Source of the DNA: Blastocystis hominis
Taxonomy: Eukaryota > Sar > Bigyra > Opalinata > Blastocystidae
NCBI RefSeq assembly: GCF_000151665.1
Contig: NW_013171868.1
Coordinates: 379,501-443,500, forward strand
Direction of reading: 5' to 3'
DNA: 64,000 nt
Under the pieces are notes generated by a model that did no database searches, was not told the origin of the DNA, and worked only from the letters and a program-made list of their open reading frames with translations. The stretch's first letter is position 1; every line of letters starts with the position of its first letter. The position numbers and the translations under genes are program-made. Shown here piece by piece: positions 1 through 12,168 of the stretch.

Positions 1-69
1 GGTATTAGAGACCAAATATGATGAACAAAACTCATTTTCAACAAACATAATAGACAACTAGCACTCATA

Positions 70-407
70 TTATTTCGATAGGATTCTATGATACAACGCT
101 TTAACTTTAGTAAAGTCATTGTCTTTATATTTGATGGAATCGATGGCAATCCACTTCGCTTGAGGCACAACCGGCCTGTTTTCAACCTTCATTCTCCTTC
201 TTACGATATGTTTCTACAGATTAAGCATGAAAAACAAGAACAAACAAGAACCGCCAGTAACTGTTTCCTCTTTTCACATGCTAATTGATATAGAATAGGG
301 TCAGTATATAGTATGGACCCTTTCTGACCAGTAGAATATACTGGATAGAACTCCATACGATTGTTATTCATTCCACAATATGATTGTAGTTTCGACAAAT
401 AGGCCAT
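70..407 (-). CDS. hypothetical protein, two exons
   Basis: I do not recognise this gene. Two exons join in frame across a GT-AG intron at 214-251 (38 bp). The second exon is basic and ends in TAA at 70-72, and the polyadenylation-type octamer TGTTTGTT lies just beyond on the same strand (40-47). The start is uncertain: the ATG at 405-407 is the first in frame after an upstream stop, but a further 5' exon is possible. The product would be about 99 residues, with no signal peptide or membrane segment seen. The intron itself contains TTGTTTGTT, so early polyadenylation cannot be excluded. Confidence 0.4.
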
Positions 408-729
408 ATTTAAAAACCTGTCCCAATTATCATCTACTCTGACAAGTAACCAATAGAAACTCAAGGATTTTAATTATATATTTAACCGATCATATCTATT
501 CACTCCCACATAAGCACTCCATTATATTATCGGATCGTTATCTCTTTGAAATAGTTTATCGATTTCGATCCAAAAGTGAATAGTCTCAATTCCAAAATTA
601 TAGACTATTTTTGTAGATATCGTTGAAATGATTGGTTAGTAATAATGGCCGATGTGCCTTAATTCTGTCTATATAAGGATACACCAATATTATAATCTAA
701 AATTCATTTTATTTTTGTGAGTGAACAAG

Positions 730-3700
730 ATGAAATTGGTACTGGTATCGGTATTGTTGAGTATATCTTCGTTATGATGTTGAGTTTTAGTTGCCATTGC
801 GCTTAGCGATCTAACTTGTACTACTGGAGAGACATACATGAAGTTCATCAAGAAATGCGGCAAGTCCTGGGCAAGTGAAGAATCGTTCAAGGTATATTCT
901 GGATCTACCTTGTTGTATACGGGAAGTGGTTTTGCTAACAACGAAACTCGTACTATTGAACGATGCGTGACTACCTCCACCAACAACCAATACACCGTTG
1001 AGCTGATCGACTCTTATGGTGATTCTTGGTATACTGGAGCTTATCTTGCTATTTATGGCCAATACGGTAATATTGTCTTCAAGAATTATATGGTTGAAAA
1101 GCGTTTGGAAACTTTCAACATCTCTTTGTACTATGGTGTTGACAAGGATGCTACTTGGAAGATGACCTCTGGATCGATTACTGATGGCTGGACTGATTAT
1201 TCGTTCTCTGACAGCACTTGGTCGGATGCTACCCTTGGCTCTGTGACTGCGTCTGCTTCTGGTACTCAGTACTTCCGCAAGCAGTTCGTTGGTCTTGCGA
1301 ACATGGCTGCTTACAATGTAAAATTGTACTACAAGGCTGGAGTGATTGCCTATGTCAATGGAGTTGAAGTCTATCGTGATAACATGCCCGACGGACCTAT
1401 TTCTGCTAGTTCTGCTGCTACTGGAGAGTACCCCGCTATTGATTACCATGGATTCATTCGTCCTGGTACTGAAGTGGCTGCCCAGCAATCGATTCTGGCT
1501 GTTGAAGTCCATTTCTTTACTGCGCAAACCAACGTTGATTTCAATGCTTATCTTGCTATTTTGGCTTCTTCTACCTCTGAGAACAACTGTTTCATCTATG
1601 CTGATGATGCATCTGTGTCTTCCACCCAAGGTTCGTATGTTGCCGATATTTATGATTGGTCGAGAACTACTTACTACAGTGTTGGCGCCTCCGATTTCCC
1701 TGCGACTGTAACCTATTCTCTCAATGGTGATAAGGCTTACATCAACTATGTTCGTGTATGGCCTTACACTGGTACTATTTCTTTGCCTAGTACCTTCACT
1801 TGGCAAGGATCGAACGATAATTCGCAGTGGATGGACGTGATCAGTGTCTCTGGAGCTACCTATGAAGCGAGCACATATCAAACGTTTGGATGCTATTTCT
1901 ATGCTTCACTTTATCCTTACTATCGTGTCGTTATCGAGAGTAGCAGTACCACATATTCGAACGTCTACGAAATGCAGCCTCTGATTTGCGGAATACCTGT
2001 TCCCACCACGATTACCTTCACTCCCAATACTTACACATTCTGGGCCAAATACGAAGAAGTGTATATTAAGCCTGATATTTCCGAGTTTACTTCTTGCACA
2101 GCTCAGAACCTTCCTGAAGGACTCACTATTGATGCTGCCACTTGCGTGATTACTGGAGTTGTGGCCAATGCTGTGTCGGGTGTGACAGTTACGGTATCTT
2201 CGGTTGTTCTTGGAAACACCTACACTGGAACTTTTACCCTTACCATTCAGGAATGTGATGGAACAGTCATCAACGTTCTTCGTACCTATGGAACGAGTGC
2301 TGTTAAGGAGAGTTTCGAAATCAAGGATACTACAACTCAGGAGGTGGTCATGTCTGTTGCTGCCAACTCGGGTCAGATTAGTAATGAGGATTGGAGTAGC
2401 ATTGCTTGTGTTACGAATTCCAAGTATGAAGTGACTGTTGGATGCACCTCTACTTATTGGTATTCTACTTCCCATATCTATGTCCGCGCTGTTTTGTCTG
2501 GTCCTCAGATGGAAACGATTCTTCGTATGAGATACGATACAAATGTCGGCTTCCCTCCTAGTCGTACGTTCAATGCTCAGTATTCCATTAAACCCCATTC
2601 CAACTGGTACTACAAGCATGGAGAAGTTCCTGCTGATTGGTATTCGTCGACTTCCACTGAAGGATGGACTGAGGGAAACGACACCAACTACCCCGATTCT
2701 TCCAACCAGATTCAGCTGTACAAGAAGACGTTCGATGTGGCGGACATCAACAACATTGCTGGATTCGTTCTTTCCATCAAGTTCAAGTATGGATGCATTG
2801 TCTATCTGAATGGAAACGAAGCGTTCAGAAAGGGATTGACGGATGCTACGATCAGCACTTCGAGTTATGCTGACAACATTTACACGAACACTCTCTATCA
2901 CCAGATTTCCCTTCCCCTCAAGACGGTTCAAGTTGGAGAGACTGCTGCTGTGAACTACATCCAACAGGGATCGAATACCATCGCTATTGGAATTGTTGCT
3001 GCTAATGCAAACCAGAAGGAAGCGATCTTCGATGGTGCTATTCGATTGATGGGTGACATGACCACATCTCGTGTCTTTGACTACACTATCTCTTACAGTG
3101 GAATTAGTGGAAGCCCGTCAGCCATGTTGAACCAATACTATTCAAACACAGTATACTATTCTTCGTGTACTAATAACTATTACAACATTGCCTTCAATAA
3201 TGATCGACATGAATGGATCAACTCCCTCACTATCAAGTTGTACCATACGCAGAGTACTCAGCAAGTTCGTCAGTTTGTGTTGAAGGCTCGTAGTGGAAGT
3301 GATGAGTGGACCACGTTGACTAATGTAACTGGTCTCACCTGGTCTCAGACGGGTCAGGCTCAGACGATCTATTTCCAGAACAACAAGGCCTATCATGAGT
3401 ATCGTTTTGAGAACTTTGCTACTGGTGATACTTCTGAATGCTACTGGAAGTTCAATACTATGGATCTGACCTCGGTATACACCACAATGACCGTTCCTGA
3501 TCTTTCGTATGCTGCTACTACCATCTACAAGGATATTGAGATGGGAGAAGTCTATCCGAACTCTGCTTATTACTACAACTTCCAGGTCACTCCTGCTCTT
3601 CCGACTGGAATTAATCTTGATCCTAACACCGGTATGATTTCTGGAACCGCCACTGCTGAGATGGCGGCCACCTCTTACTCGATCACTGCCAACAAGCTGA

Positions 3701-5715
3701 CTGGAGGTACTTCCACTGCTTCCTTCTCTCTTACTGTCCTGATTTGCACGGGAGGAAAGTCCTTGATCACTTTGGTGGTACGTACTGATAGCTGGCCTTA
3801 CGAGGCTTCTTACAAGCTGTTCCAGGGAGCTGGCACGAGCGGAACCCTCATTTCCTCAAACAATGGATTCCCAGTATCATCCAATCTGAACTATGTGGAT
3901 TCTTGTCTGGCGGATAATATTTACACATTGCAGATGCTGGACTCCTATGGTGATGGTTGGAGCAATCCTGCTGGATACTATCTGACTGTGGATGTGGGTA
4001 CGATGATCTTCGAAATGGGACAGTTCCCTTCTTCTACTTCTTCCATTAGCACGATGTTCTCTTCTTACCTCCCGTTCCAGTTCGATTATTCTGAATGGAA
4101 GATCAGCTTTGATACTGTCGAGAATTGGAACTCTCTTGACTTTGATGATTCTGCTTGGCAGTCAAAGAAGACAAGCCAGTTTGAGACGAATTCCAGAGTC
4201 ACTACCTATGTGCGTCATCAAGTCGATATTCCTGACATCAGCAGCTATTCTGTATTGAATGTTCAGGTCAAGTATGCTGGAGGTATTGTTGCCTATTTCA
4301 ATGGCCGCAAGGTGGCTCGCTTCAATTTGGAGGAGAACTTCAACGAGGAATCGCAGTCGCTTGCTGTCCATGATGTGGACACGCCTTCCAAGTTCCATGT
4401 GATTATGACTACGGTTGGTGCAACGAATGGAAAGAACATGATGGCGTTCGAAATCCATCGTCCTCTCGGCCAATCCTCTTCGAATAAGATCGTGTTCGAT
4501 GCTACGGGTGTGTTCGGAGTGAACGAGTGTTCGATTCTTGTGGATACATACTCGGTTATTACTGGATCGCCCGTCTCTAACACTGAAATCGAAAACTTGT
4601 TGGATCTGAATCCCACAACTTATGGAAATCAGGCGAACACTCAGGGAACTTATATTGACTGGGAGGTAGAGAACCTGGAGGGAACCAGATTCAACAGCTT
4701 CGCCATGCAGACCGTGTATTCTCGTAGTGGTTTTGGATTCTCTCTCTATGTCCGTATGTCCAGCGATGAGGAGTATACTTCCTCGTTGGCTGTTACGGGT
4801 CAGTCCACGCAGGCTTTGCAACGTAGTGCTTGGGGTGTGCCTCTCGGAATTGCTGGATTCAAGCAGCTCAAGTATGAAGTGGATGTGCCTGCCAATAGTG
4901 AGGTGTCTTTCAGCTCGATTATGCTTCAGTACTGCAAGCCTAGCGGAACTGGAGTGTGCCCTGGAATCGGCGACTATCCTTCTGTGGGAGAGGGAGAAAT
5001 CTCGCCTGCTAGTTGCGAGGAGGGATATCGTGGATATTCGTACCGTACTTGCTCAAATGGTCAGCTGGGTGAGATCAACAACCAGTATTGCACTCAGAAG
5101 GTGCCTGATAAGCTGTTGTATGATAAGTCTATCTACAATCTGGTTTATGGAACCAAGGTCGTGATTCCTAAGCCCACGTACTTGAATATCATCGAGGAAT
5201 TCTCTCTGAGTGAAGGTGTGCAACTTCCTCTTGGACTGCAGCTGAATGCTCAGACTGGAGAGATTACTGGAGTTCCTGAAGAAGAGGTTGCGTTGAGAAT
5301 CTACACGATCTATGGAAAGAACCAGGCTGGTACTGTATATACTGAGATTTCCATTATGGTGAAGAAGGGAACTTGCAAGCCTGAAGGACACTTTGATACC
5401 ACCAATGTTGGCGAAGTCTATGTTTATGATTGCGCTCTGGGCGGAGCCTACGTTGGTACTGAGAAGAGAGCTTGTAACCTTGGTGAAAGCGACGGAGAAT
5501 GGGGTCCGGTTTCTGGATATTGTATGCCTATTGTGATGATCGTCATTTTGGTGGTCATTGCTATTTTAATTATTTTTATTGTTATCTTCGTTCTGGTTCG
5601 TGTGACTGGAAGAGCGAAGGCTGTGGGTGGTGTGAAGGGAAGAAGTGCGAGAGCCACACCGTCAAAGAAGACTCTGTCCAAGAAGGAGAGTGCGAAGAAG
5701 GCTGTGAAGGTTTAA
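730..5715 (+). CDS. large type I surface protein with repeated beta-sandwich and putative-Ig (He_PIG-like) modules
   Basis: The ATG at 730 and a 30-bp intron at 761-790 give a strong signal peptide (MKLVLVSVLLIAIALS) joined in frame to a long open exon; total length is about 1,651 residues. Near the C-terminus (about residues 1587-1615) is one hydrophobic helix followed by a short Lys/Arg-rich tail, so most of the protein is outside the cell or in a lumen. The ectodomain repeats: three Gly-x-N/D-x-x-T-G-x-I-x-G segments typical of putative-Ig domains (about residues 454, 949 and 1491), three jelly-roll-like modules carrying a Y-x-N-G motif, and two D-S-Y-G-D-(S/G)-W motifs (about residues 83 and 1060). 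A Cys-rich, sushi-like stretch precedes the membrane segment. The stop is TAA at 5713-5715, four bases before TGTTTGTT. Adhesion or surface coat is inferred; no ligand can be named. Confidence 0.85.
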
Positions 5716-5719
5716 TCAT

Positions 5720-5727
5720 TGTTTGTT
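5720..5727 (+). terminator. TGTTTGTT 3'-end motif of the surface protein gene
   Basis: The exact octamer lies four bases (TCAT) after the TAA stop. In Blastocystis this motif marks the polyadenylation site a few bases upstream, so the 3' UTR would be almost absent and the TAA could be completed by the poly(A) tail. Confidence 0.7.
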
Positions 5728-5828
5728 ACGACAAAGAAAATGAAATGATTTTTACAATTAAAGCAGCGTCCATTTTTCGAGATTGGCAAAGTCTCCCATC
5801 CGATCCACGATCCATTTCGTTTATAAAC

Positions 5829-5836
5829 AACAAACA
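5829..5836 (-). terminator. TGTTTGTT 3'-end motif of the methionine aminopeptidase gene
   Basis: Read on the minus strand, the octamer begins six bases after the TGA stop at 5843-5845. It faces the plus-strand motif at 5720-5727, so two convergent genes end within about 115 bp. Confidence 0.7.
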
Positions 5837-5842
5837 ATCCAC

Positions 5843-7364
5843 TCAATAATCGGTTCCCCACGACAACACCTCCTTGGAGTGGGACTTCAGAATAAGCGTG
5901 TGTTCCCACTGCGACACATAGCTTCCTCTATGATCCGACAGCGGCAAATAGTCCCGCACCACGCCCTGCTCCACCAGACTTCGCAGCGCTCCCTGATACA
6001 TCTTCTGCTGTCCCTTGTCTCCGTTCACCGCGAACGACCCTCCATCGGGCCGCACCAGCCATCGCGGGCAGAACGGCAGCGTTCCGAACGTCTTCCGAAT
6101 ATGCGCCAGCAGCGCCTTCGCCTTCTGCGTGCGCAGCATCGCGTACTGCTCAGGCACCAGCGCGAAATGCGAGCACTCGCCGTTCTCGACGACCATTCCC
6201 TGCCCGGTCGACGCGAAGGTCTCGATAGCGTAGACCTCGCCCTCCAGCATTCGCTCGTGGCCTTCCTCTACGCTTCAATCCGCTTCCTCGCCGCCCACCG
6301 CGAATCAGCGGCACCGACTTCCCCGCATGGATCGTGCCCTGCGCCACCGTGTGCCCGCTCAGGTTCCGAACCGGGCGAATCGGGTACGTGCGGCCGCGGA
6401 TCGTCACTTCGTGCGAGGAGATCACTTCCTCGATGATGCCGCCGATCTCGCCAAGACGCGCGTCCACGCCGGCCTCGCGGATTCCAGCGTACGTCGCTTC
6501 TTTGGAGGCCAGAAGCAGCTCGTCGAACTGCGGATCGAACGCGATCGTGAATGCACTGTCGATGATGTATCCTACCTCAGAATTCGATCGAATTCTTACC
6601 GTTCACCTGCGTGCCGAAGTCAAACTTCACAACGTCGCCCTGATTGAGCACCGTGTCGTCGCCGGGGTTCGGCGTGTAGTGAGCGGCGCAGTTGTTGATC
6701 GAGCAGCCAGTCGGGAAGCCCATACCCGCCAAGGGACCGTTCTCCTTGATCAGATGGCGGACGCGATCTTCCACGTCGCAGCAAATGTCGTACAGCTTCA
6801 TCCCGGGTTTAATTTTGCCTTGGATGTACGAACGGGCCTGGCGGTGCACTTCAGCCGCTTTTCGGTAGCATTCTATCTGATCTTCGTAGCAAGAGTCGCG
6901 GATGCGAGCTTCCTCACTAGGATAAACTCTCTGAAGTAGTCCTACTCCGTAATTCGCTTGCGAGTGTCGGTTTCCACATAATAGTCAACGCGACCAGCGG
7001 GATAATTCTTTCCGTAGATGGCATCCAGCTACACGTAAAATCTAAAAAAAAGAGAGGGTACAGGGGTTTGGAGATCGGCTGTCTGGCCGGATCGAACGTA
7101 CCAATCGACGTATCCGCCGATGCACCGCAATTCGGGGAGAATAGAACCTGGTTGTAACAACGACCTTTCGTTTCTACCTGTGAACTTCTTCTTCGATTTC
7201 TTCTTCTTCTTCTTCTTCTTCTCGGAGACCTTCTCTTCATCCTCGTTGTTTTCATCCTCCGGCTGTTCTTTCGGCAATTCAGCCGCGACAGGCTCCTCCT
7301 TCACTTCAGCCTGTTCTTTCGGAATCTCCTTTTCCACAAGTACCTCCTTATCGACTTCGGACAT
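5843..7364 (-). CDS. METAP2: methionine aminopeptidase 2
   Basis: Removes the initiator methionine from nascent proteins at the ribosome, using two metal ions. Exons join across five short introns: 7148-7177, 7029-7061, 6917-6945, 6572-6599 and 6268-6298. The N-terminus is acidic and then a run of lysines, as in eukaryotic type 2 enzymes. The catalytic core keeps the metal ligands: Asp in KFDFGTQ, Asp in IIDSAF, His in NLSGHTV, Glu in AIETFAST and the last Glu in SQWEHT. The C-terminal GTDY end is also typical. The stretch between the lysine run and the core is longer than usual, so one more intron may be hidden there. The start ATG at 7362-7364 is the first in the acidic exon. Confidence 0.93.
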
Positions 7365-7513
7365 GCGAATAGAATAAATAAAAATAGGAGTAGATGATGA
7401 TCGGGAGTTTCATCGAAATCAATGGTAGTGTGTACAACAAAACAAAAAACATATTCTCTTTATATCCAAATCGGATTGCAAAAAGAAAGAGTCTAAGGAC
7501 AAAACTAACAAGA

Positions 7514-9127
7514 TTACACCCCGTTTAGTTGCAGAACGAGATCGCCCTCCTTGGGAGTTGTATTTTCCGCATTTCGGTTCAGCCGAATGACGCGAATTCT
7601 CTTCAGCAAGGCAACACTGCCAAGAACCACCGCTTCCAAGAACACCGGGATGCCCACAGAAAGCCACACGTTGCCTCCTGTGAATCCGACGATTAGATAT
7701 CCGATAAACGCAATAATCGCCATCGTGACCGCATACACCGCCTCCGTCTTGACATGCAAAATGAAGTTGCAGTCCACGCAGGAACTCACCAAAATCGTGT
7801 TATCACAGATCGGAGATATGTTATCCCCGAACACAGACCCGCATAAACACGCAGAGATGCAAGGCACCAGTAATGTGCGGTCTGTCTTGGTGCAAATGCT
7901 CACCACGATGGGGATCAGCACCGAGAAACCCGCCCACGTGGTTCCCAGCGAGAAGGTGAGCAGAGCCCCCACGAGAAACACCACGGAGGGGATGATCCAG
8001 AAGGGGAGATGGCAGCGCGTGATGAGATTTCCGATGTAATCGCCGGTTTGGAGCAGCGTGCTGTCGACGCCGCCCACAGTCCACGCCAGTACGAGGATGA
8101 TGAGCGTGTCCAGCATCACTTTCATGCCTTCTTTGGCTTCTTCTACGAAGACGCGGAAGGTCATGACGCGGCGCGGGATGTAGAGGAGAAAGGCGATTAA
8201 AATCGCGGTGAAGGAGGCGTAGAGGAGCGCGGTGGCCGAGTCGGAGTCCGTGAAGACCTGCTGGATGGATTTGTGTCCGTGGAAGCCGCCTCCCAGATAG
8301 AAAATGTACAAAACAGTGGAAACAATGAGGGAGAAGACGGGAAGGATGAGATCGTAAGAATGGCCGATGTTTTCTGACTCGCTGGATGAGAGCAGCTCTT
8401 CTTGCGTCGAAGATGCAAGCTTGGCTTTGTCTTCGTACTCTTGCATGCCCCCGACTTCGATTCCTGTTAGATTGAAGAAGAAGATTCCCAAAATGCAGCA
8501 GATGGGGTAAGTGTTCAAGATGAGAGAGCTGGAAAATACAGAGAACGCATCTTTAATTCCGCAATCCTCGATCTGCGCTACGATAACCGCTGCCCAACTG
8601 CTGATAGGGGACAAAATGCACAGATTGCTTGCCATTGTGTGGATCTGATAGGCGGCCTTCGGTTTCGATATGTTGTTCCGGTCAAAGATTGCGTGCATGA
8701 TCGTGCTGGTGGTGATGATGTTAAAGTAGTCGTCCAAGAAGAGAAACGATGAGACAAATACGCCAATCATCAGAGTAGTCTTTCTACCCTTGATAAACTT
8801 CGAGAACCAATTGCAGAATGCCTTCGTTCCTCCCGATTTTTCCATCAGCTTAACCAGAGATCCCATTAAAAAGGTAAACAAGCAAATCGCCATGTTGGAA
8901 GCTGCCCTAGACATCAGAATGGAGAAAAAAACCTGGAACATCTGTACAAAGGATAAATGAGATTTTATTATATATATGAGAACCGCCACCACCACACCCA
9001 AGAGTAGAGAAATGACTACCTCCTTCGTTAGCAAAGCTACCACCATGGTTAGTAGCGGAGGAACCAAACAGAGCCAGCCAACGTCCACAGGTTCGTATGC
9101 CCTCAGGTCATAATCCAGCATAAACAT
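7514..9127 (-). CDS. NhaC-family Na+/H+ antiporter, single exon
   Basis: An uninterrupted 537-residue membrane protein with about a dozen hydrophobic segments. It carries the NhaC-family signatures LGTTWAGFS and a Gly-Asp-Asn-x-Ser-Pro-x-Cys-Asp loop (CGSVFGDNISPICDNT). The expected role is exchange of sodium for protons, or a related amine/acid exchange, at the plasma or an internal membrane. NhaC proteins are mostly bacterial, and this gene has no intron while its neighbours have several, so acquisition from bacteria is likely (inference). The stop is TAA at 7514. No N-terminal targeting sequence is evident. Substrate cannot be fixed from sequence, because some relatives carry malate/lactate or other ions. 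Confidence 0.88.
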   Translation of the reverse strand: MFMLDYDLRAYEPVDVGWLCLVPPLLTMVVALLTKEVVISLLLGVVVAVLIYIIKSHLSFVQMFQVFFSILMSRAASNMAICLFTFLMGSLVKLMEKSGGTKAFCNWFSKFIKGRKTTLMIGVFVSSFLFLDDYFNIITTSTIMHAIFDRNNISKPKAAYQIHTMASNLCILSPISSWAAVIVAQIEDCGIKDAFSVFSSSLILNTYPICCILGIFFFNLTGIEVGGMQEYEDKAKLASSTQEELLSSSESENIGHSYDLILPVFSLIVSTVLYIFYLGGGFHGHKSIQQVFTDSDSATALLYASFTAILIAFLLYIPRRVMTFRVFVEEAKEGMKVMLDTLIILVLAWTVGGVDSTLLQTGDYIGNLITRCHLPFWIIPSVVFLVGALLTFSLGTTWAGFSVLIPIVVSICTKTDRTLLVPCISACLCGSVFGDNISPICDNTILVSSCVDCNFILHVKTEAVYAVTMAIIAFIGYLIVGFTGGNVWLSVGIPVFLEAVVLGSVALLKRIRVIRLNRNAENTTPKEGDLVLQLNGV

Positions 9128-9203
9128 TCACTGAAAATAGTAAGGTTTTGAAAAGATAATCAAAAATGAACTCGAATTCTGGAATCATTATCATTCCTTT
9201 TTT

Positions 9204-9227
9204 TTATTATTATTATTATTATTATTT
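9204..9227. repeat. TTA trinucleotide microsatellite
   Basis: A run of about eight TTA units after a T tract, in the short intergenic stretch between the antiporter start and the methionyl-tRNA synthetase 3' end. A minus-strand TGTTTGTT (9233-9240) lies beside it and is the likely 3' end signal of the synthetase gene. Confidence 0.9.
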
Positions 9228-9296
9228 AAAGAAACAAACATTCATTGCATATATCCTATTTACCCGCTAGCTAGCTAGTTCACTCGCTCACTCGCT

Positions 9297-11977
9297 CTAG
9301 TTGCTCTTTCCTCCAAACTTCTCGCGGTACGCCTTAATCTCCTCCGGCTCGATCTTCTTAAAGATGGGCAGGATCTTGTTGATCTTGTGTCCCGCCGGAA
9401 TCACCTCCTCAAACACATCCGGAATCTTTCCGTGGTCGAAGTTCAGCTGGTAGCAAACCTTGTCAGAGAATCCAGGCATGAACGGCTCGAACACATTGCT
9501 GATCAGATACACGAGATTGACCGCCACATAGCAGATGGTTCCGCATTGCTCGGGATCGCTCTTCAGCACCGTCCACGGCTCGGCGTCCTGCAGATACTGG
9601 TTTCCTAGCCGCGAGATCTCCATGGCCCACTTCAATCCGGCCTTCAAATGCGTGCCCATCATGGCCTCGTTGTATCTACGCGCGTCATCCCCGTCGTCCT
9701 CTCGCCTACTTCTGCAAGGTCTCGTTCACCGCCTCGATCAGCTTCTGCTCGCGCTCCGTCTTCGCGCCGCACGGCGGGACCGTCGCGTCCATGCGGTTGT
9801 ACACGAAGGACAGGCAGCGATGGACGAAGTTCCCGAGGTTCTTGAGCAGCTCGTTGTTGTTCTTCTCCGCCAAATCCTCCCAGTAGAACGCCGAGTCGCT
9901 CTGCTCCGGACGGTTCGACAGCAGATAGAACCGCCAGACCTCCGAGGGCACATTCGTGTCCTTCGCCTGGTCGCCGAAGACGCCGGTTCCCTGGCTCTTG
10001 CTGAACTTGCCGTCCTCGTAGTTGAGATACTCCGTGCAGCTGATCTGCGTCACCTTGGTCCAGGGGTCGCGCGTGCCGATCAGCGTGGAGGGGAAGATCA
10101 CCGTGTGGAACGGAATGTTGTCCTTCCCCATGAACTGCACCAGCTTCACGTCCTTCGGGTTCTGCCACCACTGCTTCCACTCCTTCGTGTAGTTCGCCGT
10201 GATGCTGATGTACCCGATCGGCGCGTCGAACCACACGTAGAACACCTTGTCTTCGTAGCCCTCCCGCGGCACCGGCGTGCCCCACTTCAGATCCCGCGTG
10301 ATGCACCGCGGCTTCAGCCCGTTCTCGATCCACCCGTTCGTGATATTGATCGCGTTCGACGACCAGTCGTTCGCCACCGACGTCGCCGCCACCCACGCGC
10401 GCAGCTCCGGCTCCAGCTTCGGCAGATTCAGGAACAGATGCTTCGTCACGCGGTTCTCCACCTTGTGCGTCGGACCGCCCACTTTGCACACCGGGTTCAC
10501 CAGCTCCGTCGCGTTCAGCAGATTCCCGCATTTGTCGCACTGGTCGCCGCCCGCCTTCGGGTACCCGCAGATCGGGCACGTGCCCTCGATGAAACGGTCC
10601 GCCAGGAACCGGCCGCACTGGTGGCAGTACACCTGCTCGATCTCCTGCTCCACCAGCTGGTCCTCCTCGCACAGCCGCTTGAAGATGCCCTGCGCGATCT
10701 GCGTCTACGCTCACATCCCCGCGGTTCACCCACCTGCGGCCAGTCGACGTCTTTCCGCGGGTCCTCGGTCGACGTGCGGCCGAAGAAGTCGAAGTGGATG
10801 TCGAACCAGTCGTACACCGCGCGGTGGATCGCGTGGAACTTATTGCAGATTTCCCGCGGGGTCATGTGGTCGGCCTGCGCGCGCGTCTCGGTCGCCGTCC
10901 CGTACTCGTCGGTTCCGCAGACGTACAGCGTGTTCAGCCCGCGCTCGCGGCAGTACCGCGCGAAGACGTCCGCGCTGAGCACGCAGCCAATCAGATTGCC
11001 CAGGTGCGGAACATTGTTCACGTAGGGCAATGCCGACGTGATCAAAATGTTCTGCTCTCCCGCTACCGGAAGAATCTCGCGCGAATCGTAGATCCGCTTC
11101 CGCTTCTCCGTCGCCACCGCCGTGGCCGCAGAGGCGAACTGCTTCTTGTCCGCTTTGGCCGCAGGCGCTTTGGCCGTAGCGGCTCCCGCGGGTTTGGGGG
11201 CCGTTTTGGGGCAGGACTTCTGGGCGACCAGAATGCTCGTGCCGATGAAGGTGGGGGCGTTTTTGGGGGCGTCGCCGGAGAGAACGGCGAGGGCGGCGCT
11301 GGGGGTGAGAGAAAAAGTGATCGGGGTTTTACATGCGCTTAACGTATTTCATGAAGGAGAGGTAGCGCTTGCTGAGCGAGGGAGGGCACGGGTAGGCGCT
11401 CTTCTTGGCGATGGACGGGTAGATCGCGCAGACGATGAGGAAATCGTCCAGAGAGGGATGATCGCCTGAGGGTGAGCAAGGGGGAATGGAACGCACCGTG
11501 GAAGAACGCTTTGTCGCCACTCAGCTGCTCGGAGATCTCGTCCAGGACTAGGCGTGAGGGCTAAGCCAAATCTTAACAGGCATGCACATTCGCGTAGACC
11601 TGCTTGATTTCGTCAGAGCAGGAGTCAGATACATCCTTCAAACCGCCAGCAGACAGTTTGAACAACTCTCGGCAAGCCGCGGCAAAACTCTGGGAATAAG
11701 CATGAAGAATAAATCGCAACCTCGCTCTTCTCGAGGTAAGAGCAGTCATCCAGAAGAGAAGTGCCCTTAACAAGGAACTTGCAAATCTCCACAACACCTT
11801 CCAGAGCACCTTCGGGAGTGTTAAGAACCACAGTGCCTATCCGTAATATGGACTCGCAAAGCGAATACCGCTCGATTGCGCTTCGAGTTCAAGGGGGGTA
11901 CTCGAGATCTCTGCGCAAGCAAGGCAAGCCAGAAGCGAGTTCTGGAATAGGAAATCCGAATTGAATTGAAGTTTCAT
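9297..11977 (-). CDS. MARS1: methionyl-tRNA synthetase with N-terminal GST-like domain
   Basis: Charges tRNA-Met in the cytosol. Eight exons join in frame across seven introns: 11837-11868, 11690-11720, 11561-11587, 11466-11496, 11299-11332, 10705-10733 and 9676-9709 (27-34 bp). The start ATG at 11975-11977 opens a GST-like domain of about 200 residues ([18 protein letters not shown]), then an Ala/Lys linker, then the class I catalytic domain with the HIGH-type motif PHLGN, four zinc-knuckle cysteine pairs (CHQC, CPIC, CDKC) and the KMSKS-type motif GKFSKSQG, then the anticodon-binding helical domain. The protein stops soon after that (KFGGKSN), so it lacks its own EMAPII-type tRNA-binding tail; a separate gene at 38.6-39.7 kb supplies such a domain. 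Stop TAG at 9297. Confidence 0.93.
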
Positions 11978-12168
11978 TCAATAGTAACAAAAAAAGTACG
12001 GTAAAATGGGGATGTTAGAAAAAGTGTTGAGCTGAATGATTTTTTATATTCCGTTGTTATTGCACGAACATAGCCAAGATAAAATGTTTTTGTGCTTGTT
12101 AGCTGTCACAATACTGAAATAAGCGACCCATGAGACAAGCATATTTAAACTCCCAATCCATTTTCAAA

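Noticed and set aside
811-2964. Long minus-strand open frames of 352-356 codons
   Set aside because: Mirror the Ser/Thr-rich surface protein coding strand; Ser/Arg/Ile-biased shadows.
9535-11025. Plus-strand 496-codon open frame
   Set aside because: Antisense to the GC-rich methionyl-tRNA synthetase exons; Arg/Leu/Val-rich with no family features. A by-product of high GC third positions.
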